Shown: in pieces, positions 37,090 to 45,168 of the stretch | Layout of the letters: each line of letters opens with the position of its first letter | How positions within the stretch are numbered: the stretch's first letter is position 1 | From: Carpediemonas membranifera | Lineage: Eukaryota; Fornicata | NCBI GenBank assembly: GCA_019828565.1 | Contig: JAHDYR010000025.1 | Coordinates: 62,001 to 126,000, forward strand | Direction of reading: 5' to 3' | DNA: 64,000 nt | Notes under the pieces: model-generated | Databases searched by the model: none | The model's input: the letters and a program-made list of their open reading frames with translations, nothing else | What the model was told of the DNA's origin: nothing | Made by a program: the position numbers and the translations under genes

Positions 37090-39806
37090 CTACATCCGTG
37101 CCCTCCGCTGCTGAAATTGGATCTCATCGTCTGAAATCAACGCGCGACGTTGATCAAGGTCGGCTTGCTGTTGGCGTGACTGCCGTGCGTCGGGCCGCAC
37201 CCCAGGATCAGATGGACGTTGGCAGATACAGACTGTACAAGTAGAGTTCTCATCATGGTGGTCTCCTACAACGCATGTGAGATAGTCACCATCAGTTATA
37301 AACGAGTCAGGGACGGCATTGTTGAGATGCTGCTGAAGACCGTCACGTAAAGCTGCTAGAGTGTCCTGAACGGAACCTTTGAAATTGTCATTCACCTCTT
37401 TGGAAGTCCCAAACATGCGGTTTCGCCAGCTGAATGCAGAACTGGCATCCCACAGACATTTGTGAAGACGAATCCGGTTGACGTGAGTCTGCAGTGGCGC
37501 AACGTCTGTGTGCTTTCGAGACGTCCGAACGCCAGTGATAAAGGCTGTCAACCGCCTGACCTGCAGCTTCTGACAGTTGTACAGCAGCGTTCTCACACGA
37601 TGCTTCTCTCTGTGAACAATTGCGTCGAGCAAAAAGTCTCGCTCGAAGTACTCCTCCAGGAGATTGAAGAGTGGAATTCGCAGCCTGTGGCACACTTCTG
37701 GCAAAACTGCAATCAGGTCGTGCATGTATAACGACCCTGCAAAATCGCCCGTGTCGTAGCGGAGGTAGGGCTTCTGCCGAACATCTCTACCGGCTTCAGG
37801 TTCCTGGGCGTCATGGTTGTTGCGGTTCCGAGGCTGCTGGGCAGTCGGTAAGACCAGGGTCGAGACATGGAAGAAGTAGAAAGTAACCATCCCCATGAAA
37901 AACAGCTTGCGAACAGTATAATCCGTCACGGGCGCCTTGGAGTAGAGCAGAGCCTGGAGATGACTGATGATCAGAATGAAGGGGCGGAGAGTTTCATCAA
38001 AGCTGTAGAGGTAATCGTTGGACAGAACGGCAAGACGGTGTCTATTCCAACTCTGTTCGTTGCATCCCGTCGTGCGGGTGAAGGCAGCATCGATATGGGT
38101 CTGCAGGTGGTTGCCGCGAACAGCTGGAGTGAATCGTTCCAGTAGAACCCACATCTGCCTCATGAGCTCGTGGCTGACGTGCATCACTGGAGGGCAGACG
38201 ATGACTTGACTCAGACTGGGAGAATTGACGTAAAATTGTCTCGTGTCGTTATCGTAGTGGCAGAATAGTGGTGTCTGGACCTGGCCATTATCCAGACTAT
38301 GAAACAGGGTCGTCTGGTGTTCACCATTGAGTAAGGTGGTTCGGCCCTGCACGGTCTGTCCCAGAGTCAGCCGGCTACAGAACGCATCGTACGGGTTTCT
38401 TGGCAGAAGGGGAAATTCAATTGCCGAGAACGGCGACCTGCTGTATCCGCCCTTGCTCACCCCGCAGATGATCTGCATGGCCTTGTGGTCTGCCAGTATC
38501 GCAGTAAGTTCCACCTTAACTGTACAGTTGGGCATCATGAAACACTTATCGTAAGAGATTGTCGTCGCCTGGCGGATGAGATTCTCGATGACGGCTGAGT
38601 GTTTGTGGAGGTCACCCTCATCTCCACTGTACTGATAAATCGTATAGGGAGGAGTGATCAGCTGCGGGAGAACTTTGCCGGAGGAGTCATAGAGTCTGAC
38701 CTTGACCGCCGTGGAGGCCTTGCGGTAACCGTCAATCCAGACAAATAGCTGGATCGTCTTCACACTCGCAGAAGAGGAATCTACCGAGTTTCGCATTGCC
38801 GTCTTCGCGACAGTGAAGCTGTTTTTGGCACGTTCGACTGAAGCGGGATTGTCGAGAGCGAATATGATCCATTTCCGAAGGTTGTATGTCAGGCTAGATG
38901 CATACTCATGGCGACTGTTATGATACCGGCGGAACACGACGTCGTTCGCTGAGAGACGCTGGCAGACTGCGTCAATTTGACCCTCGTATGGCGACAGAAT
39001 AAGGACACCTGAACCCCCTACTGAGAACTTCTCGTGGTGGAAAACATGCTCAGAGACCAAATATTCGTCAGTGCGGAAGAGGCTGAGGATGGAAGTCGTC
39101 TGCTCCTGCTGACAAGCGATTTTTATGCTGTTGTCTGACGCAACAGTCACAGGGAGACCAGAAAACGCAGCAGTATCAGGGTTGACCATAGACAAGCCGC
39201 TAAATCCGTCAAAGATAAGGCTGGCCGGTGTGTATGCTGCCATATCAGTGACCAAGGCTGGATCGCGGAGATTTCGGTTCAGTGGGCCGTAATCAAGAAG
39301 ACTCGGGCCAATATCCTTGAGGGGCTTCGCCGGTGGGAGTTGTGGAACTCGATCGGCGACGTTCATCGCCTGTGAAAGGTGATTATAAACGCGACGCAGG
39401 CGGTCATACTTGTTGGCGCCTAAGTCGACCGAAGCTATCGCAGCAAATGCCTCCAAGAACTCTGTGACTGTCGTTGACTGGAGGGAACTGGGGATGAAAG
39501 CTGCAAGAGTGAGGTCAACATTTTTGTGCTTAGAAATCTTTGGACGCCACGAAAATTTCTCGCCTCCAAAGCGGTTTCAAGAGCAGGAGTAAGAATGAAG
39601 CGCGGATTCCGAGAAACAGCCAACGAAACGTCCAAAAATCTTTGAACAGACGCCTCATCGAGACGCGGACGGCCGGAAACTGTACATTTGGTAACAATCT
39701 TCGCTTCCAGCACCGCCAAGAGAACCTTGAGCGAGCATGCGCCTGAATACATGACAATGCCATGCACTGTATTAATAATCTCCGTCTCGGAAGCCAAAGT
39801 CGCCAT
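37090..39806 (-). CDS. Putative RNase-H-fold (DDE-type) transposase of the 18.4-kb element
   Basis: Starts at ATG 39806; one frame change at an A5/T5 run (39521-39525) joins the first 94 or so codons to a 788-codon frame ending at 37090, about 905 residues in all. Counting from 39456, candidate acidic residues are Asp242 (VWIDGYR), Asp323 (LADHKAM) and Glu601 or Glu602 (LLEEYFER), with CPPVMHVSHEL and TTGCNEQSW between. This layout (D-G, then G/A-D-x-K plus an aromatic/Cys patch, then an E in a helical C-terminal part) resembles large DDE transposases of the Plavaka/CACTA-like and related superfamilies, but no close family is recognised. Position near one TIR supports the role. Homologous copies lie in the palindrome. 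Confidence 0.6.
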
Positions 39807-39990
39807 TTCCGGTGATCGCGTTCGTTGCAATTAATCAACATGATTGATCGCAACAGGCCGGGCACGGAGGCAGGCCCAAGTGATCCAGGGGCTGGTCGAT
39901 CTTGCAGATCGTTTGGGAGAGGTGCTTGGACGCGAGGAGTTAAAGATCGCACAACATGTGTCAAATCCGGCAAATCGATATCGTGTAAAA

Positions 39991-40057
39991 AATGGACAGA
40001 GGGGAAGAAGCGACCCATAGGACATACCTGTGGACCACTTCCTCCCCTCTGTCCATT
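39991..40057. repeat. Inverted repeat, stem about 25 bp
   Basis: AATGGACAGAGGGGAAGAAG at 39991-40010 pairs with 40038-40057 with one or two mismatches, around a short loop that also partly pairs. It lies 185 bp upstream of the transposase start and could be structural or regulatory. Confidence 0.7.
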
Positions 40058-40082
40058 AGCATTGCAGTGTTGCAGCGTTCCG

Positions 40083-40149
40083 CCACCCTTTTCCGAGAAG
40101 GCCAAAACTTCGAGCCCTCATGTTTTTGTATTGGGCTAGAGCTGTTCAG
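40083..40149 (+). repeat. Subterminal 67-bp direct repeat, right copy
   Basis: Same orientation as 22621-22687 with about four substitutions. The stretch 40150-40982 between it and the right TIR contains no gene that I can support. Confidence 0.75.
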
Positions 40150-40982
40150 TGATGGACAGCCCAGTGACTGTGTCGGCATATATAGAGATATCAGTGCAAG
40201 CCCCAATACAGCCCCTTAACTTTTTTTCTTGTAAGCTGGGATTGGGAGCATTTGCTATCTCCGTGGATAAACGATCTATACCAATTTTACTTGCAGTTCT
40301 GATGGTTTGATCAGTATTTGGATGAATTGTGTGGAAATCACCGCTATAAATGCGTTATCCTCAAAGAAAAGCGTTTGGAATCAATAATCCATTTCAGGAA
40401 CCAAGAACTTCTCATTGACGGTGCATTACTATATTAAAGACCTTATGATGTGTCTATCTCTCCCAATCATCCTCGTTTCCCGGATCTCGGTTTGGTTTCC
40501 ATTTGATTTGATCAAAAACGAAGCAACAGCCGCCAATATGAATGGGTTGAGGTGACAAAAACGGGTCTTATCCGGAAAATGAGCTCAGCAACAGCGCCTG
40601 CATCTCGCTGTGCCTTTTTTCTGCTCCCAGTGTTGATATATCCTTTCAGTGAGTACCTCCCGCGCGCGAGACAACGTGGGTCAAGGTAGGAACCATGGGA
40701 CCGAATTGTCTCCAAAGTGTAGAGACTTGCCATGCCATATCGCCGCGTAGAGTCCCAGCTGATCAGCAGAGTCGTTTCATGAGCAATATCAGCATCTTTA
40801 ATTCGCATTTGATGACGATTTGATTAATTTTTGGGCTTTACGGGACGCCAAGTAATTATCGCAGGCCAAGCACGTGCTCAAAGGTGCATCAGGAAGGGGG
40901 CTACATGGTGCCAGAGTAAGACGTTCTAAATCGGACATTTTTGACAGAGCCCCTCTGTTCCGTAGGTGTATACTGCCACCCA

Positions 40983-41000
40983 TACACCCCCTCCAGACAG
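40983..41000 (-). repeat. Right terminal inverted repeat
   Basis: TACACCCCCTCCAGACAG, the exact reverse complement of 22565-22582. Confidence 0.9.
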
Positions 41001-41004
41001 CATG
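41001..41004. repeat. CATG target-site duplication, right
   Basis: CATG directly after the right TIR; the interrupted reverse transcriptase frame continues from here on the minus strand upstream. Confidence 0.85.
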
Positions 41005-41396
41005 TGGTGGTAGCCCGACCGTAGATCTATCTTTGTCATGTAAGCGTTGTGTGTGAGTGTGCTGAGGGCCCGCTTGAGGCCGAATAGTCGGAATGTGCGT
41101 GCCTCCGATGAAACAGCATTGAGCTGGCGAAGGTCGTGCACGACACGGATGTTCTCTGCGCCCTTGGCGACACAGAACAGTGGGGCGGAGTGACGCAGGT
41201 CCTGGAGCGTGCACTCCTCTAGAACTCCCTCCTGTAGCATCTCTGCGATCTTTTCGTTGATCCTCGGGTCCATAGTACGTTGTGGTTGTGGTGGCGGTGG
41301 CGGCTGAGTGACGGAGATGGGTACGCCGTGGTGCAAAAGGTCTACAACCTCCTGGCTTGCACCAAAGCGCTCCCAAAGCTCCCATTTGGCATTCAT
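41001..41396 (-). pseudogene. DIRS-like reverse transcriptase, N-terminal half
   Basis: Starts at ATG 41396 (MNAKWELWERFGAS), 17 nt after the ORF1 stop. It includes MLQEGVLEECTLQDLRHSAP, IRVVHDLRQLNAV (fingers region) and TKIDLRSGYHHM (motif A Asp) and is cut there by the 18.4-kb insertion. The remaining half is at 21787-22564. Confidence 0.85.
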
Positions 41397-41413
41397 TGAT
41401 GGAAATTTTTGTC

Positions 41414-41992
41414 TTAATCTCTCTTGTTCTTCTTGTTCTTGCCGCCACCCTGGCCCCTCTGGTAGCTGGGCGGGCCTGGAAAAAAAGTCTCCTTCGACAT
41501 TGCTGCGAACATGATGTCGTCCACCTCGCACTCTGACTTGATGTTGCGTGCCTTCGAGCGGAATGTGGCCGCGAAGCGGTTGACAGTAGTCTTGCTGTAG
41601 TTTTCGTCCTTCATCTTCAGGATCCTGCGGCGAGCCTGAAGTTCAATCCTCTTCCTGTCCTTCTTATCCATCCTAGAAGCCTGCAGCATGGCGGAAATTC
41701 TCCGAACGAACATCGCCTCCTCTCTTAGCGGGCCCTTTGAAGGAAGATCTGCCAGTCCGTCGATGTACCGGATAGTAGCGTCAAAGTTCTCGTCCTCTTC
41801 ATCCTCAACCTCTTCGTTCTTCTTTTCCTCTGCTTCCTCGTGCTCGCTAGCAAGATCGAAGATCGGGGACTCGTTCTCCCTTTCGCTTCCTTTTGCAGCA
41901 GCCAACTGGCTGACAGTTCCAGCTAGCTTCTCAATCTGCTCTTTTAGTCCCGCGAAATCCGATGCCGTCGGCGGAGCCGAAATTTCTACCAT
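41414..41992 (-). CDS. ORF1 (Gag-like) of the DIRS-like element
   Basis: 192 residues from ATG 41992: an N-terminal coiled-coil-like segment, an acidic stretch, then a basic helical region and a Gly/Lys-rich tail. No zinc knuckle. Placement directly before the RT ORF in the same orientation marks it as the nucleocapsid-type ORF of this retroelement. Confidence 0.6.
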   Translation of the reverse strand: MVEISAPPTASDFAGLKEQIEKLAGTVSQLAAAKGSERENESPIFDLASEHEEAEEKKNEEVEDEEDENFDATIRYIDGLADLPSKGPLREEAMFVRRISAMLQASRMDKKDRKRIELQARRRILKMKDENYSKTTVNRFAATFRSKARNIKSECEVDDIMFAAMSKETFFPGPPSYQRGQGGGKNKKNKRD

Positions 41993-42080
41993 TCTGCCTG
42001 CTTAAAGTGCACCCGCGCAACGATTGATCGTCTCTTGCGGGTGACGTCACCCGAGGTGACAGGTGAGCTGATGTAGCCCC

Positions 42081-44594
42081 ATGTTGGACGCCGACCTGGT
42101 GGAGGTGTCGACAGACGACGAGTACCTCTCCGTTACGGTGCCAGACGATCACGGGCCCGAGTTCCAATCTCTGGTCCGTGCTATAGTGGCAGAACGACCT
42201 CGCCTGTTCAACGCGACGCTACACCCGGAAGGAAGCGACCTGGAGCCGCATGTGATCGAACTCACGTCTTCGACGCCGATCAAGTGCAGGCCCCGCCCCC
42301 TTGTGGGGAAAGAAAGAAGAAAGAAGTTTATGGCTTGGTATCTGGCCCCGGACTGAGCTTTCGTCCCGTTATCTTGGAGCTGAGTGCCCCGGGGCACGGC
42401 CGCCACCCTGTCCTGAGCTAGTCAGCAGCGCTCATTTCCTGGATCAGGTGCCTACTGCGTCCGCTGATAGATGATTCCACTCGCCCCATAGGCCCTTCGG
42501 CCTTCTCCGTGCGCTTGGCGCTTTCCTGTCATCCCTGCAAGTCCGGCAACTTCCAGGGAGCCTGGGGGTCTGTCCTCAACGCTTTCGCAGGCAGGGTTGA
42601 CCTGCAAGACCTTCTCTATAGCAGTCCCTGATTCCCTGCAGTCCCTGTAGGGTCATTCAGACACAGCACCCTCTCTTCTTTCCAGTTTCCCTGTTCCGTG
42701 CCCCCTGCGGCCCTGTTACGGACCTACCCGGCCCCCTTGTTGGGACCCCCGGCTCGGCTGCACAAGCCGAGATCGAGAAGATGCGCCGTCTAGGCATCAT
42801 CCGGGACTCGAAATCCTCGTATGCGTCCCCCCACACCATGGCAACCAAGAAAAATGGAGACCCCCGGTTCTGTGTAGCCTACAACGCACTGAACGACGTG
42901 ACCGTTCCGGACGCATTTCCCCTCCCGGACCTTCGCGAGCTCCCACACGAGGCCAGCGGATGCTCTTATTTCGCGAGCCTTGACCTCCGCACCTCATACT
43001 GGCAACAACGGGTCGACCCCGCCTCGATCCCCCTGACCGCCTTCTCGGTCCCAGGTCACCACTATGAGTTTTTGCGCGTACCCTTTGGCCTCACTAACGC
43101 CCCCCGCGAAGTTCCAAAGGGCCATGGAGTCGCTTTTGGAGGGCATCCCCGGTGTCAGAGTCTACATAGACGACATCTTTCTCTTCGCCCGCAGTCAAGA
43201 CGACTTCCTTTCAACTCTCAGAACGACCCTCGAACACCTCGACGACTGTAACCTGCGTCTTCGCGCGGACAAGTGCGTGATCGGCGCTAACCAGGTCGAA
43301 GTATGCGGGTTCGTGATCGACGCGCGTGACCGCTCCATCGCCCAGTCCCGCGTGGACGCCATCCTTAACCTGCAGCCCCCGACGACCGTCACAGAACTCC
43401 GCCGGACCATGGGGAAGTTCAACCACCTTGCCGCCTACATCCCCACTCTCGCCGCCGCAGCTGCCGAATCCACCGGCCCGCTGAACGACCTCCTGAAAGG
43501 GTCACCCAAGGGCAGCGACAAGCTTCCTTGGACTGAGCAGCATGACAGGGCCTTCGCCCGTATGAAGGAACTGTCCACCAGCCACGAGGCCCTGGCCCTC
43601 CCGGACCTCAACGCCACATGGACCCTCGAGACGGACGCCTCCACGATCGCCTTGGGCGGCGTCCTCTGGCAGCATAAGGACGGCACCAAACGTCCTCTCG
43701 CCTTCTTCTCCAAAACCTTCACGGACACCCAACGCCGATGGGCTACTGTCGAGCAGGAGCTGTACGCAATCGTCTTCTGTGTCACCCGCCCCGAGTTCAG
43801 TAGCCTGCTCAAGCTCAAGCCATTCTCAATCTCAACAGACCACCGGAACTTGGTCTGGCTGTTGATGAAATCAGAGGAGGGCACCCGGAAGCTGACAAGG
43901 TGGCGCCTAATCCTCTCAGAATACCCGTTCGAGATCCGGCACATTCTGGGCTCGTCAAACCTCGTCGCCGACGCCCTATCAAGGCCCCCCGTCCGCGCCA
44001 GCGCGGACGAGTCAACGACGGACGACCATCTCGACACCATCGTCCAGGCGCATGCTGGGAAGTTCGAACACGTCGCGGTCGACCAGACGATCCGCAACCT
44101 CAAGGCCGCCGGCCACTCCTGGAAGTCTATGCGCGACGACGTCGCCACTTACGTGGCCACCTGCCCAGTCTGCCAGAAGCTGAAGGCCCACAAGAAGACC
44201 TCAACACCCTGGCACTCCACCCAGACCCTGTCCCCATTCGAGTCCGTGCAGATCGACACGATCGGGCCCCTGCCTAACTGCGATGGGTTCGCCCATATCG
44301 TCGTCGCCGTTCAAACGTGCCCATAACACGTCGCTCAAGGACCTTGAGACCCTGGTCGGGTTCGAACAGGACGAACAGCCTGTCGAGTCCATCGTCGGGC
44401 ATCGCGAACGCTCTGGCCGCCTCGAAATGCTTATCCATTGGCAGGGCCTCGAAGATTCTGAAGACAGTTACATCCCGTATAACGCCTACTACGACCAGCT
44501 GTCAGCCCTTGACGATTACCTCCAGACCAACCCGCACCTGCGCCCTTTGTTCGACCGCTATAAGCGCAAGTTCCGCACTCGCGGACGCCGCTAG
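42081..44594 (+). pseudogene. Defective gypsy 3 pol (5' truncated, integrase deleted, retroposon inside)
   Basis: Begins in the linker between protease and RT and runs through RT (FASLDLRTSYWQQ, VYIDDIFLF), RNase H (LETDASTIALGGVLW) and the integrase finger (CPVCQK) to IDTIGPLPNCDGF, where the catalytic core is cut. After about 44320 the frame resumes near LEDLETLVGF-type sequence and a chromodomain (VESIVGHRERSG, LIHWQGLEDSEDSYIP), ending at 44594. One extra C at 43100-43105 breaks RT. A retroposon at 42310-42730 splits the 5' part with a 15-bp target duplication. It is the same lineage as gypsy 1. Confidence 0.85.
42310..42730 (-). mobile_element. Small non-coding retroposon, copy 2 (421 bp)
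   Basis: Shares the AAAG-type left tract and the internal segment around CCCCGGACTGAGCTT and GGAGCTGAGTGCCCCGGGG with the copy at 28162-28755, and is shorter. Flanked by 42295-42309 and 42731-42745 (GCCCCCTTGT then GGGGA or TGGGA), a 15-bp target duplication with one mismatch. Removing it restores the gypsy 3 frame. Confidence 0.75.
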
Positions 44595-44614
44595 GTCGCC
44601 CTCCGGAGGGGAAG

Positions 44615-44689
44615 TGTGATGGGTTATCCTGCACAACCTGCAGTGCACTTTATGTAAACAGTTCTCCGTTCCATCTCTAACATGTCACA
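44615..44689 (+). repeat. Candidate 3' LTR of gypsy 3 (75 bp)
   Basis: Follows a polypurine tract (GGAGGGGAAG), starts TGTGATGGG and ends ATGTCACA, giving TGTGA/TCACA inverted ends. Length is similar to the 84-bp LTRs of gypsy 2. There is no 5' partner in the window, so the right boundary is a proposal. Confidence 0.5.
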
Positions 44690-44726
44690 CTAGGCTTGAT
44701 GAAGACTGCTGTAGGCAGCTAGTGCG

Positions 44727-45152
44727 ATGGAACAGGCTTCACCTGTCCTCCCCCCGCCTTCAAGACTTGAGCTTGCCGCAAAAAGCCTTGGTCTGCCTGC
44801 CTCCATGGGTGAAGGGGATCTGTCACTATGCTCTGCCAGAGCGGCACAACTGTCCTTCTCAATCATTGCTGCGGAAGATAAGGTGGCAGTTCAGAGGTAC
44901 CTTAGAGGCACAGGCTTCCAGTTGCCTATCTCTCGAAAGGCGTACCCCAGGCGTCAACCTTATCTTGATGGACTCCCCCCTCCTGTGGCAAAGAGGGTGG
45001 CAATGGTGAGGCTGTCATGCCTTCCTCTTCCTGGAAGAGGCTCACCTAGCCTGCTCTGGCAACTGGGCCGCCATCTTGTAGAGAGTCGAGCTCCTCCAGT
45101 TGGAGGAGCTCGTGAAATTGTAAGGTCGAAATTGCTATCGGGCGCAAGGTAA
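44727..45152 (+). CDS. Possible 141-residue protein, unknown
   Basis: Open from ATG 44727 just after the gypsy 3 end. Composition is Leu/Pro/Arg-rich; an internal hairpin at 45087-45112 (12-bp stem) falls inside it. No family, no homologue in the window. It may be a fragment of another element or a chance frame. Confidence 0.25.
   Translation: MEQASPVLPPPSRLELAAKSLGLPASMGEGDLSLCSARAAQLSFSIIAAEDKVAVQRYLRGTGFQLPISRKAYPRRQPYLDGLPPPVAKRVAMVRLSCLPLPGRGSPSLLWQLGRHLVESRAPPVGGAREIVRSKLLSGAR
45087..45112. terminator. 12-bp-stem hairpin near convergent gene ends
   Basis: CGAGCTCCTCCA and TGGAGGAGCTCG separated by GT. It lies about 55 bp beyond the 3' end of the minus-strand gene at 45169 and could be a 3'-end structure; the role is not established. 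Confidence 0.4.
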
Positions 45153-45168
45153 CATTTATTGCAATCGC

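Larger units (their letters stand above)
22565..41000. mobile_element. 18,436-bp DNA transposon with 18-bp TIRs, inserted in a DIRS-like RT
   Basis: Ends are CTGTCTGGAGGGGGTGTA at 22565-22582 and its exact reverse complement at 40983-41000, flanked by CATG. The flanking DNA encodes two halves of one reverse transcriptase that join in frame at motif A, so the insertion is precise. Cargo from left: a 71-residue protein, a Cys-rich zinc protein, tandem repeats, a 421-residue protein (twice), a 187-residue protein, a SET-like gene, and at the right a transposase of about 905 residues. Later insertions are a retroposon (28162-28755) and gypsy 2 (29361-33801). Without those two and their target duplications it is about 13.4 kb. 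Confidence 0.85.

Noticed and set aside
1-41000. Polinton/Maverick or giant-virus origin for the large elements
   Set aside because: No protein-primed DNA polymerase B, packaging ATPase, capsid or Ad-type protease sequence was found; termini and transposase fit a DDE transposon instead.
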